Of a stretch of 61,045 nucleotides of DNA, positions 43,923-52,758 are shown in pieces. The position numbers and the translations under genes were made by a program. Source of the DNA: Nitrosomonas sp. (lineage in GTDB: Bacteria; Pseudomonadota; Gammaproteobacteria; Burkholderiales; Nitrosomonadaceae); contig JAMWZR010000015.1 in the NCBI GenBank assembly GCA_024282035.1, positions 1 through 61,045 on the forward strand, written 5' to 3'. Within the stretch, counting starts at the first letter, position 1. Each line of letters opens with the position of its first letter. The notes under the pieces were generated by a model. It saw only the letters and a program-made list of their open reading frames with translations. It was not told the DNA's origin and did not search any database.

Positions 43923-43969
43923 ATAAAATTAATATATCAATAGGGCATGCAAATACAGTCGCCAAGAAT

Positions 43970-45490
43970 TCATTCCGACACAATCAAACTCAAATCCAAC
44001 TGCATATTGGATCTTGAGCGAGCAGAGGCTGCCCCCGAGCTACGCTGCAATTCCAGCATACGTAAATAATCCGGGGTTACATCGCCAGTGATGTATTCCC
44101 CATCAAAACAGGAAGTTTCAAAATGCTTGAGTGAGGTTGATAATTTCGCAACCGCATGACTCAGCGCATCCAGATCCTGGAACACAAGTTCATCCGCTCC
44201 AATTTCATGGCAAATTTCCTCATTGTTTCGATCCGTTGCGATAAGTTCGTGCCGTGTAGGCATGTCAATACCGTAAACATTCGGATAGCGAACCGGCGGT
44301 GCTGCCGATGCAAAATAGATTTTGTTTGCTCCCGCCTCGCGTGCCATCTGAACGATCTCCCGGCTGGTTGTACCACGCACAATGGAGTCATCCACTAGCA
44401 TGACATTCTTGCCACGAAATTCGATACTCATTGCATTCAATTTTTGTCGAACCGATTTTCGCCGTAATTGCTGTCCGGGCATGATAAACGTACGACCGAC
44501 ATAACGATTCTTCACGAACCCTTCTCGAAAGTTAACACCCAGCTTGTTGGCCAATTGCAGTGCACTGGGTCGACTGGAATCGGGAATGGGAATTACAACA
44601 TCAATATCTTTATGGCACATCGTTTTTTTGATTTTCTCTGCAAGATGCTCACCCATGTTGAGTCGGGTTTCATACACCGATATACCATCAATCACCGAGT
44701 CCGGACGAGCCAAGTAGACGTATTCAAAAATACAAGGATGAAGAGAAAATTGCCTAGCACATTGTTTACTGTAGAAACCACCTGATTCATCGATAAAAAT
44801 GGCCTCTCCCGGCGCCACATCACGAATTACTTTAAAACCGAGCGTATCCAGCGCTACGCTCTCGGAAGCAACCAAGTACTCCACACCCCGCTCGCTTTCC
44901 AATGATCCAAATACCAAGGGTCTGATTCCAAATGGATCGCGAAATGCCAATAAACCGTAACCAGCTATCATGGCCACAACAGCATATGCGCCTCTGCAAC
45001 GCCTGTGCACACCGGCAACAGCAGCAAAAATGATTTCCGGATCCAATCGATAGTTACGTGCACACTTTTGCAATTCGTGCGCCAGTACATTCAGCAATAC
45101 TTCCGAATCGGAATTGGTGTTGACATGCCTTAGATCAGCCTTGAACAATTCCTCGCTTAACTGCTCTGCATTGGTCAAGTTGCCATTGTGTCCCAATACG
45201 ATTCCGAATGGTGAATTGACATAAAAAGGCTGCGCTTCGGCAGATGAGCTAGCTGAACCTGCTGTAGGATAGCGGACATGACCAATCCCCATATTACCTG
45301 AAAGTTCTCGCATATCCCTGGTTCGAAATACATCTCGAACCAAACCACAACCTTTATGCATGTGAAAGGTATTGCCCTGTGCCGTCACGATACCACTTGC
45401 ATCTTGTCCACGATGCTGCAACATGAGCAGGCCATCGTAAAGCAGTTGATTAGCCGGCGATTGTGCAACAATGCCAAGAATTCCACACAT
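43970..45490 (-). CDS. purF: Amidophosphoribosyltransferase
   Basis: First committed enzyme of purine synthesis, 506 residues. After Met removal C2 (MCGILGIVA) becomes the N-terminal nucleophile for glutamine hydrolysis, and no propeptide is present. The PRPP site is [13 protein letters not shown]. Typical of the E. coli-like, Fe-S-free type. GGAG precedes the start. It follows cvpA, the universal neighbour in proteobacteria, with a 94-base gap that carries an inverted repeat. Confidence 0.97.
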   Translation of the reverse strand: MCGILGIVAQSPANQLLYDGLLMLQHRGQDASGIVTAQGNTFHMHKGCGLVRDVFRTRDMRELSGNMGIGHVRYPTAGSASSSAEAQPFYVNSPFGIVLGHNGNLTNAEQLSEELFKADLRHVNTNSDSEVLLNVLAHELQKCARNYRLDPEIIFAAVAGVHRRCRGAYAVVAMIAGYGLLAFRDPFGIRPLVFGSLESERGVEYLVASESVALDTLGFKVIRDVAPGEAIFIDESGGFYSKQCARQFSLHPCIFEYVYLARPDSVIDGISVYETRLNMGEHLAEKIKKTMCHKDIDVVIPIPDSSRPSALQLANKLGVNFREGFVKNRYVGRTFIMPGQQLRRKSVRQKLNAMSIEFRGKNVMLVDDSIVRGTTSREIVQMAREAGANKIYFASAAPPVRYPNVYGIDMPTRHELIATDRNNEEICHEIGADELVFQDLDALSHAVAKLSTSLKHFETSCFDGEYITGDVTPDYLRMLELQRSSGAASARSRSNMQLDLSLIVSE

Positions 45491-45518
45491 AGCAACACTC
45501 CATTAATTTTAGTGACTC

Positions 45519-45549
45519 CGATCTTGTTGCATTTGCTTTTACAAGATCG
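45519..45549. repeat. 9-base inverted repeat upstream of purF
   Basis: CGATCTTGT (45519-45527) and ACAAGATCG (45541-45549) form an inverted repeat with a 13-base loop in the purF leader, 29 bases before its start. It does not match the E. coli PurR box. It may be an attenuator-like hairpin or an operator; a chance repeat is possible. Confidence 0.4.
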
Positions 45550-45584
45550 TTCATCCTCAAATATTCTTCCAGATTCTCAGACAG

Positions 45585-46100
45585 TTATTTATACAAGGAG
45601 TTTTCTTTACGTTCGAAACTGATCCGTTTCGCCAGATCATCAGGCAACCAGGGCAAAGTCTGTAATGCAATGATTTCCAATGGCCTGCTAAGTGTAGCCT
45701 GTTGCCAGAAAGTCTGGTTAGGAATCGTCGTCAAACCAGCTATCAACACAATGGTCGTTACAATGATCAATGCCCGTAACACGCCAAATATACAACCTAG
45801 CAATCTGTCAATGAAACCCAGTCCTATCCCCTTGATCAAGGTGGATAACAACATGGTCACCAGCGCAGTCAGCAATAATACGGAAATGAAGGTTAAAACG
45901 AAAGATATGGAAAATCTTAATGTTTCCCCTACCAACTCTGTTGGCAAGTATGGTTCCATATGAACAGCATAGGCGCTTGCAACCACAAACGCTACAATCC
46001 AGCCAGCAATCGAGAGGGTTTCTCTTACCAGTCCGCGGATAATGCTCAAGATGATCGATACAAGAAAAATACCGCAAACAACATAATCAAAAACTGTCAT
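45585..46100 (-). CDS. cvpA: CvpA family membrane protein
   Basis: Inner-membrane protein of 171 residues with four hydrophobic segments, starting MTVFDYVVCGIFLVS, with the family block SIIRGLVRETLS and LIKGIGLGFIDRLLGCIFG. CvpA is linked to colicin V production and envelope stress in E. coli, but the molecular role is unsettled. It lies between dedD and purF, the conserved order in proteobacteria. Confidence 0.93.
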   Translation of the reverse strand: MTVFDYVVCGIFLVSIILSIIRGLVRETLSIAGWIVAFVVASAYAVHMEPYLPTELVGETLRFSISFVLTFISVLLLTALVTMLLSTLIKGIGLGFIDRLLGCIFGVLRALIIVTTIVLIAGLTTIPNQTFWQQATLSRPLEIIALQTLPWLPDDLAKRISFERKENSLYK

Positions 46101-46182
46101 CGATTTAAATTAAAGTCCTTGTGATAATTAGACTGAACAAAATTGGCCGTAAAGATGATGCGTCAATTTCTCCGCTTGCTCA

Positions 46183-46875
46183 TTAGCGTGATGTGAGCAC
46201 ACCTTCAAACCCCAGTTTCTTAAGTTTTTTCAGTTCACTTTCCGCAGTATTGCGATTGGTGTAAGGTCCAATACGTACACGCGTCACTTCACCATTGGCA
46301 GTTTTCAGTGACTCAGTATAGGCATTGAAGCCATTGGCAATCAGACCATCCAGCTGTTGTTTTGCCTTTGCCGAATCAGAAAATGCACCCAACTGAATAA
46401 CGAGATTCTTGGGTGTTTCGGTAACGACTGCCGAGGCAGGGGCCGCTATAGATGCCGGAGCTGGAGCTGATGTATTTGTCGTAACTTTTGCTTCTACAGC
46501 CGGTTTCTCAAATTTCGGCTTGATTCCTGGAATGGGCATGCGTTTTCGTTCCGGCAACGATTCAGCACCATCGTCGTCCGTAGTCGGTTTGTTTTTTGAA
46601 ACGGATTGTGACTCGGTAGAGGCAGTCAGTTTCTCAAGCGCTTCCTTTGAAATCAATTGTTCATTTGGCAATGGAGGCGGCTCTGCAATTGCATTCCTGC
46701 TTTGTGGAGGCAAATTGATCGCCATTTCCTGTTTTTCGATCTTGTCTGTTTTGGGTTCATCAAAAATCATCGGTAGAATGATGACCGACAAGATGACCAA
46801 TACAATCGCACCAACGAGACGTCTTCTTGCCCGCTTCCTGAGTAACAGTTCTTCTTCACTGATATTTTTTGTCAT
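46183..46875 (-). CDS. dedD: SPOR-domain cell-division protein (DedD-like)
   Basis: A 230-residue inner-membrane protein with a basic N-terminus, one helix (about 16-36), a low-complexity Pro/Ala/Ser linker and a C-terminal SPOR domain (about 155-228; LVIQLGAFSDSAKAKQQLDGL, VRIGPYTNRNTAESELKKL). SPOR domains bind denuded septal glycan, so the protein should localise to the division site. It lies between folC and cvpA as in many gamma- and betaproteobacteria. Confidence 0.91.
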   Translation of the reverse strand: MTKNISEEELLLRKRARRRLVGAIVLVILSVIILPMIFDEPKTDKIEKQEMAINLPPQSRNAIAEPPPLPNEQLISKEALEKLTASTESQSVSKNKPTTDDDGAESLPERKRMPIPGIKPKFEKPAVEAKVTTNTSAPAPASIAAPASAVVTETPKNLVIQLGAFSDSAKAKQQLDGLIANGFNAYTESLKTANGEVTRVRIGPYTNRNTAESELKKLKKLGFEGVLTSR

Positions 46876-46901
46876 TTGAAATATCCGATGATGGCTTAAT
46901 T

Positions 46902-48209
46902 TTAAAGCGTGTTCAGATGCTGCAACACGTCACCCACTGTATAGAAAGACCCAAAAACGCAAATTCTATCATTTTTAGTTGCACGTTCACAGGCATAAAC
47001 AAATGCTGCTGCGCAATCGGGAAATGACTGGATAGCCTGATGATTCACAATACCCGACTGCACCATGATGCACCTTAAGTCATCTACGGTGGCTGCACGA
47101 GGTGATGAAATCGCAGCAATCAGCCAAACATCGATATTATCTTTGACAATTTCGATGACGCCTGCAATATCCTTATCCTGTAGCATGGCAAATACCGCAA
47201 AAGTTCGACCAACTGGTTTCGTGGCAGATAAATTTTCAGCCAGCACCAGCGCTGCTCCCGGATTATGCGCCACATCCAGAATAATCATCGGTTGCGTGGA
47301 ATATACTTGAAACCGTCCAGGGATAACTGCTTCGACCAAACCTTGACGTATCGCATTCATGCTCACCGGCAGTACACCAGCAAGCGCATCCATTGCCATC
47401 AAACAAACACTGGCATTCTGTAGTTGCTTGACCCCACGCAATGCTGGCCACGGCAAAGCATGGCGCTTTCCTCTTGAGCTCCAGAATTCCCATTGCATGG
47501 CCCTCCTTACAAAACCGAAATCCTTGGCAAAACAATAGAAATCAGCACCTATTTTTTGAGCCTGCTGCTGCACCGAATCAGGTATGCTTGAATCCCCACA
47601 AATTGCTGGTTTACCTTGGCGAAAAATGGCAGCTTTTTCAAAGCCGATTTTCTCTCGTGTGTCTCCCAGAAATTCAATGTGATCCAGATCCACACTGGTT
47701 ATAATCGAGCAATCCGGCTCAAAGATATTGACTGCATCGAGACGACCGCCCATTCCCACCTCCAGAATAGCGACATCAATCTGATCCTGAACGAACAGAT
47801 ACATGGCTGCCAGCGTTCCAAACTCAAAGTAAGTCAATGATGTATTGCAGTTCTTCCGCGTCGCATCAATGTGCTCAAATGCGCGACAAAGCAAACCATC
47901 ATCAAGCGCTTGTTTATGAATCCTGGTACGCTCGTTATATCGAAGCAAATGAGGTGAGGTATAACAACCAACTTTATAGCCGGCACAAGTCAGGATAGAT
48001 TCAAGCAAGGTACAGACAGAACCCTTGCCATTCGTACCGCCGACGATAATGATGGGAAAGTCAGGATGAAGATCCAGTTCACGCCACACTTGATCGACGC
48101 GTTCCAAACCCATATCGATAGTTTTGGGATGAAGCGTTTCAAGGTAGGCGAGCCAGTCGGTTAGTGTGCACCGCTCCTGTCCTTCAGCAAGAACTTTCAT
48201 GCCATACAC
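46902..48209 (-). CDS. folC: Bifunctional folylpolyglutamate / dihydrofolate synthase
   Basis: Mur-ligase-like enzyme of 435 residues that joins Glu to dihydropteroate and to folates. The P-loop is GGTNGKGS (57-64), with TSPHLLRYNERTRI and EVGMGGRLDAVN blocks. The start could be Met1 or Met4. It ends 26 bases before dedD and follows accD by 35 bases, so an accD-folC-dedD unit is probable. Confidence 0.95.
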   Translation of the reverse strand: MYGMKVLAEGQERCTLTDWLAYLETLHPKTIDMGLERVDQVWRELDLHPDFPIIIVGGTNGKGSVCTLLESILTCAGYKVGCYTSPHLLRYNERTRIHKQALDDGLLCRAFEHIDATRKNCNTSLTYFEFGTLAAMYLFVQDQIDVAILEVGMGGRLDAVNIFEPDCSIITSVDLDHIEFLGDTREKIGFEKAAIFRQGKPAICGDSSIPDSVQQQAQKIGADFYCFAKDFGFVRRAMQWEFWSSRGKRHALPWPALRGVKQLQNASVCLMAMDALAGVLPVSMNAIRQGLVEAVIPGRFQVYSTQPMIILDVAHNPGAALVLAENLSATKPVGRTFAVFAMLQDKDIAGVIEIVKDNIDVWLIAAISSPRAATVDDLRCIMVQSGIVNHQAIQSFPDCAAAFVYACERATKNDRICVFGSFYTVGDVLQHLNTL

Positions 48210-48244
48210 TCAAAACATTTTGAATCGTCGCGAATAGAAGCCTG

Positions 48245-49114
48245 TTAGACAACAGGTACTGGAACATGCATCAACTGCGTACAAAGATTAACAATCTTAT
48301 CGCGCATCTGCCTGCGATCCACGATCATGTCTATCGCACCATGCTGCAACAAAAATTCGGCGCGCTGAAATCCATCGGGTAGCGTTTGGCGCACGGTTTG
48401 TTCAATGACACGCGGCCCTGCAAATCCGATCAAAGCACCAGGTTCCGCAATAACGACATCACCAAGGAAAGCAAAGCTGGCTGAAACCCCTCCCATGGTC
48501 GGATCGGTCAGAATCGAAATAAAAGGCAACTTGTTATGACTCAGTTTGGTTAAAGCTGCGGTAGTCTTGGCCATTTGCATCAATGAAAACAATCCTTCCT
48601 GCATGCGGGCGCCACCACTTGCACTGAAACATATAAAAGGTAAATGTTGATCCAGACTAACCTTAACACCTCTAGCAAAACGTTCTCCAACCACCGACCC
48701 CATGGATCCGCCCATGAATCCGAATTCAAATGCCGCAGCTACCACAGGCATGGTCATGATGGAACCACGCATCACCACTAATGCATCTCCCTCTTCTGTA
48801 CTTTCCCGCGCTTGGGTAAGACGATCCACATACTTTTTGCTGTCCTTGAATTTGAGTGCATCTGTCGCAACGACCTGCGCACCAATTTCATGTCGATTAT
48901 CCTGATCCAGCAACATATCCAGCCGATCTCTCGCCGATACGCGATTGTGATAATCACATTTTGGACACACATTCAGATTCTTCGCAAGGTCAGTGTAATA
49001 TAAAACCGCCTCGCAGTTGCTGCATTTACTCCATAGCCCCTCAGGAACGATTTTTTTATCGCCTGATTCTTTTTTCTTGATTTTAGGTGGAATGATATTT
49101 TGAAACCAACTCAT
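48245..49114 (-). CDS. accD: Acetyl-CoA carboxylase carboxyltransferase subunit beta
   Basis: Beta subunit of the carboxyltransferase that makes malonyl-CoA for fatty acid synthesis, 289 residues. The N-terminal zinc ribbon has C31, C34 (CSNC), C50 and C53 (CPKC). The crotonase-like core has [15 protein letters not shown] and [12 protein letters not shown]. The alpha subunit is not in this window. It follows trpA in the classic trpFBA-accD-folC order. Confidence 0.96.
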   Translation of the reverse strand: MSWFQNIIPPKIKKKESGDKKIVPEGLWSKCSNCEAVLYYTDLAKNLNVCPKCDYHNRVSARDRLDMLLDQDNRHEIGAQVVATDALKFKDSKKYVDRLTQARESTEEGDALVVMRGSIMTMPVVAAAFEFGFMGGSMGSVVGERFARGVKVSLDQHLPFICFSASGGARMQEGLFSLMQMAKTTAALTKLSHNKLPFISILTDPTMGGVSASFAFLGDVVIAEPGALIGFAGPRVIEQTVRQTLPDGFQRAEFLLQHGAIDMIVDRRQMRDKIVNLCTQLMHVPVPVV

Positions 49115-49154
49115 GAATACGATTTCCCGGTTTGATGATTTACATCACACGTTA

Positions 49155-50015
49155 TTAATGTCCGTCGACAGACTTACGCAAACCATGCAGGAAGTTCCCC
49201 ACATTGGAGAGCAATTCGGCACTGGGTGACTGTTCTATTTCTTCAATGATTCGACTACCAACCACCACGGCATCCGCCAGATCCGCTACCGCTTTCGCCG
49301 TAGCGCCATCCCTTATGCCAAAACCCACTCCAATCGGTATGGTGATCGATTGGCGCAACCGTGCCACCATGGCGCTGACGTCTTGAAGATCAAGATGAGA
49401 CGCGCCGGTTACTCCTTTAAGAGAAACATAATAAATATATCCCTTGGCAAGCTTGGCCACCTGTTCAATGCGCGCCTCGGGCGTTGTAGGCGACAGTAAA
49501 AAGATAGCATCAATGCCATGACGATCTAGCTGCTGCACCCATTCGACTGATTCCTCGGGAGGATAATCCACGATCAGAATGCCATCGACTCCACTCGCTT
49601 TTGCCTTAACCGCAAATGCCTCATATCCCATCGCTTCGATCGGATTGGCATACCCCATCAACACCACCGGCGTACCGGTATCCCTGTGTCTAAATTCGGC
49701 CACCATGTCCAATACCTGGCTCAAGTTAATGTGGTGTTTCAGTGCACGTTCAGACGAACGCTGAATGGTCGGACCATCCGCCATCGGATCGGAAAAGGGC
49801 ACGCCCAATTCAATAATATCCGCCCCGGATTGCACCAGTTGATGCATCAACAGCACGGTTGCATCTGGGTGCGGATCGCCAGCTGTAATGAATGGAATCA
49901 GAGCCTTGCGACCTTGACTCTGGAGATTGGAAAACGTACTCGAAATGCGATTGAGCTGATGACTTTCATCCCTACCGCTAAAAATCTGCATTAAGTTTTT
50001 GAGACTATCAAACAT
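49155..50015 (-). CDS. trpA: Tryptophan synthase alpha subunit
   Basis: Alpha subunit of tryptophan synthase, which cleaves indole-3-glycerol phosphate to indole. Catalytic E69 (IIELGVPFSDP) and D80 (ADGP) are present; in E. coli they are E49 and D60, so the N-terminus called here is about 20 residues longer. That extension (MFDSLKNLMQIFSGR...) may be real or the start may lie further in, although RISSTFSNL has no Met in front except residues 1 and 9. It works with trpB next to it. Confidence 0.95.
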   Translation of the reverse strand: MFDSLKNLMQIFSGRDESHQLNRISSTFSNLQSQGRKALIPFITAGDPHPDATVLLMHQLVQSGADIIELGVPFSDPMADGPTIQRSSERALKHHINLSQVLDMVAEFRHRDTGTPVVLMGYANPIEAMGYEAFAVKAKASGVDGILIVDYPPEESVEWVQQLDRHGIDAIFLLSPTTPEARIEQVAKLAKGYIYYVSLKGVTGASHLDLQDVSAMVARLRQSITIPIGVGFGIRDGATAKAVADLADAVVVGSRIIEEIEQSPSAELLSNVGNFLHGLRKSVDGH

Positions 50016-50066
50016 CCATTCGCTCTCATATCAAATTGAGAAACCAAAACCCATTATCGCCAACCG

Positions 50067-51266
50067 TTACAGTGTCAATCCCGACATCTGCGCTACAGTT
50101 GCCATATCCTTATCTCCACGCCCCGACAAATTAACCAATAACAGACTATCCTTTGGCAAGGTTGGAGCATACTTGGCCGCATAGGCCAAAGCATGACTGG
50201 ATTCCAGAGCCGGCATAATCCCCTCAAAACGGCAGAGTGCATGAAAAGCTTGCAGTGCCTCATCATCGGTAATGGCGACATACTCAGCTCGCCCACAATC
50301 TTTAAGCCATGCATGCTCTGGACCCACACCAGGGTAATCCAATCCGGCCGATATCGAATGCGTTTCCATGATTTGACCATTTTCATCCTGTATCAGGTAT
50401 GTACGGTTACCATGCAACACCCCTGGCTTGCCCATCGATAGCGTTGCTGCATGTTGCGCAGTATCGATACCTTTGCCAGCCGCCTCGACGCCAATCAGGC
50501 GAACAGAATCGTCATTGATATACGGATAGAACAAACCGATGGCATTGGACCCTCCCCCAACACAAGCTATCAGTGCATCAGGCTGGCGGTTGTAATCTTC
50601 CTGCATCTGCACTTTGGCCTCATTGCCGATCACCGCCTGAAAATCCCTGACCATCATCGGATAGGGATGCGGTCCCGCAACAGTGCCGATGATGTAAAAG
50701 GTATTTTCCACATTGGTTACCCAGTCACGCATTGCTTCGTTCAGCGCATCCTTCAGAGTGCGCGAACCGGATTCAACGGGAATCACCGTAGCTCCCAAGA
50801 GTTTCATGCGATAAACATTGGTGGCTTGGCGCCTGACATCCTCCGACCCCATATAAACCACACATTCCATACCATAACGTGCGGCCACCGTAGCACTTGC
50901 CACGCCGTGTTGACCAGCCCCCGTTTCGGCAATGATGCGTCGTTTACCCATGCGTTTTGCCAACAGCGCCTGACCAATCGTATTATTGATTTTGTGCGCT
51001 CCGGTATGATTCAGATCTTCGCGCTTGAGCAGAATTTGCGCACCACCCAAATGTTCAGACCAACGCTTGGCATGATAAATTGGATTGGGGCGCCCTACAT
51101 AGTGTTTCAATTCGTCGGCGAACTCCGCTTTAAAGTCGGCATCGTTTCGGTAAAATTCGTATTGCTTGCGCAAATCCTCCAGTGCGGAAATCAGTGTTTC
51201 AGCAACAAATATACCGCCATATGGTCCAAAATGACCATCTTTACTGGGAAGATCATAAACATTCAC
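50067..51266 (-). CDS. trpB: Tryptophan synthase beta subunit
   Basis: PLP-dependent subunit that condenses indole with serine, 399 residues. The PLP Lys is K92 in [10 protein letters not shown], with GAGQHG and the phosphate-binding GGGSNAIG block. Its start overlaps the trpF stop by four bases (51263-51266), so translation is probably coupled. Complete and ordinary. Confidence 0.97.
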   Translation of the reverse strand: MNVYDLPSKDGHFGPYGGIFVAETLISALEDLRKQYEFYRNDADFKAEFADELKHYVGRPNPIYHAKRWSEHLGGAQILLKREDLNHTGAHKINNTIGQALLAKRMGKRRIIAETGAGQHGVASATVAARYGMECVVYMGSEDVRRQATNVYRMKLLGATVIPVESGSRTLKDALNEAMRDWVTNVENTFYIIGTVAGPHPYPMMVRDFQAVIGNEAKVQMQEDYNRQPDALIACVGGGSNAIGLFYPYINDDSVRLIGVEAAGKGIDTAQHAATLSMGKPGVLHGNRTYLIQDENGQIMETHSISAGLDYPGVGPEHAWLKDCGRAEYVAITDDEALQAFHALCRFEGIMPALESSHALAYAAKYAPTLPKDSLLLVNLSGRGDKDMATVAQMSGLTL

Positions 51267-51886
51267 AATTGCTTTACTCCTTGCATGAAAGCATAAATTT
51301 TTTGTTCATCCTTAATACCCTTCGCTGCTTCCACGCCACTCGAAACATCCACTGCCCATGGTCGGGTCTGCCTGATGGCCATCTCAACATTTTCTGGATT
51401 CAATCCACCAGAAAGAATCATTGGCAGCGGCAGATGTGGCGGAATCAGTCGCCAATCGAAGCGTTCTCCTGTACCACCTGGCATCCCTGTCGCATAAGTA
51501 TCGAGTAGCAAGCCGTTTGCTGTACTGTAACACTGCGCATATTGTAGCAAATCTGTATCCGCTTTGACGCGCACTGCCTTAATATAAGGCAAAGAAAAGT
51601 GATTACAGAAATCCGGTGTTTCATCCCCATGAAACTGCAAGAGTGACAAACGAGCCGTCTGGCTTGTCTCTTCTACCCACGCTACATCAGGGTCAACATA
51701 AACACCCACCGTAGTGATAAATGCAGGCAGATTGTCAGTAATCAAACGCGCTGACTCTGGGCTGACATAGCGCGGACTCTTAGGCCAAAACACAAAACCG
51801 ATTGCATCCGCTCCCAGGCGGACCGCGACCTGTGCATCTTCGCTTCGGGTAATTCCGCATACTTTTACACGCACTGACATCAACAC
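51263..51886 (-). CDS. trpF: Phosphoribosylanthranilate isomerase
   Basis: TIM-barrel isomerase of 207 residues. [12 protein letters not shown] opens with the catalytic Cys, LLQFHGDE follows and the C-terminal phosphate-binding [15 protein letters not shown] is complete. It catalyses the third step of tryptophan synthesis. The order trpF-trpB-trpA without trpEGDC is standard in betaproteobacteria, where the earlier genes sit elsewhere. Confidence 0.96.
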   Translation of the reverse strand: MLMSVRVKVCGITRSEDAQVAVRLGADAIGFVFWPKSPRYVSPESARLITDNLPAFITTVGVYVDPDVAWVEETSQTARLSLLQFHGDETPDFCNHFSLPYIKAVRVKADTDLLQYAQCYSTANGLLLDTYATGMPGGTGERFDWRLIPPHLPLPMILSGGLNPENVEMAIRQTRPWAVDVSSGVEAAKGIKDEQKIYAFMQGVKQL

Positions 51887-51911
51887 TCACCACAAAAATT
51901 CTTTTTCATCA

Positions 51912-52709
51912 TCATAAAGTTAGGATATTGCCGGGAATGATCGATGTTTCAGAAAATTCCGGCATAGGCCAACAAGCATCATACTTCACACCAGCTAGGT
52001 ACAAACCAGTAGCAGAGAAAGTCGGAGCCGCATGAAGCCTGCTTCGACGCTGCAATAATTCCAGAATCCACTCTGGAGGATACTTTCCTTTACCTACGTA
52101 TACAAGGCTACCAATGATATTTCTAACCATATGCTGAAGAAAGGCATTGGCGCACAGATCGAATACCAGCAAATCGCCATAACGGTCTATGCTCAATCTT
52201 GTCATGGTTCTACATGGAGATTTTGCTTGACACTCAGCCGCACGGAATGCTGAGAAATCATGTTTCCCAAGTAAATAACTACCTGCAATCCGCATTTTTT
52301 CCAATGACAATGGATGATGATACCAACCTACTCGGTGATGATTTAGACCGGGCCGAATCGACCGGTTATGCAACAGATAGAGATAGCGTCTTTCGACGGC
52401 ATCATAACGGGCATGAAACTTTTCAGAAATTTCTGTGGACCACTTTACTGCGATGTCATTGGGTAATAATGCATTGACACCTCGAGTCCATGCACTGGAT
52501 GAACGCTGCGCGGTTGTATCGAAATGCACAACCTGATTTAGTGCATGGACTCCCGTATCGGTTCGTCCCGCGGTAATAATGCGGATCCTTTCAGTTGCAA
52601 TCACTGATAGTGCGGATTCCACTACATCTTGTATGGCACAATGCTCGGGTTGACTCTGCCAACCGCAATAGCGTGTGCCGTCATATTCCAGAACTAGAGC
52701 AATACGCAC
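51912..52709 (-). CDS. truA: tRNA pseudouridine(38-40) synthase TruA
   Basis: Pseudouridine synthase of 265 residues that modifies positions 38-40 of the tRNA anticodon arm. The catalytic D51 lies in AGRTDTGVHALNQVVHFD. The fold is complete to the C-terminus. It lies between fimV and trpF with short gaps, a conserved arrangement. Confidence 0.96.
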   Translation of the reverse strand: MRIALVLEYDGTRYCGWQSQPEHCAIQDVVESALSVIATERIRIITAGRTDTGVHALNQVVHFDTTAQRSSSAWTRGVNALLPNDIAVKWSTEISEKFHARYDAVERRYLYLLHNRSIRPGLNHHRVGWYHHPLSLEKMRIAGSYLLGKHDFSAFRAAECQAKSPCRTMTRLSIDRYGDLLVFDLCANAFLQHMVRNIIGSLVYVGKGKYPPEWILELLQRRSRLHAAPTFSATGLYLAGVKYDACWPMPEFSETSIIPGNILTL

Positions 52710-52758
52710 AAATCAAAAAAGTCATGTAGATCCTGACACATCCCAAAGAATCCTTTAT

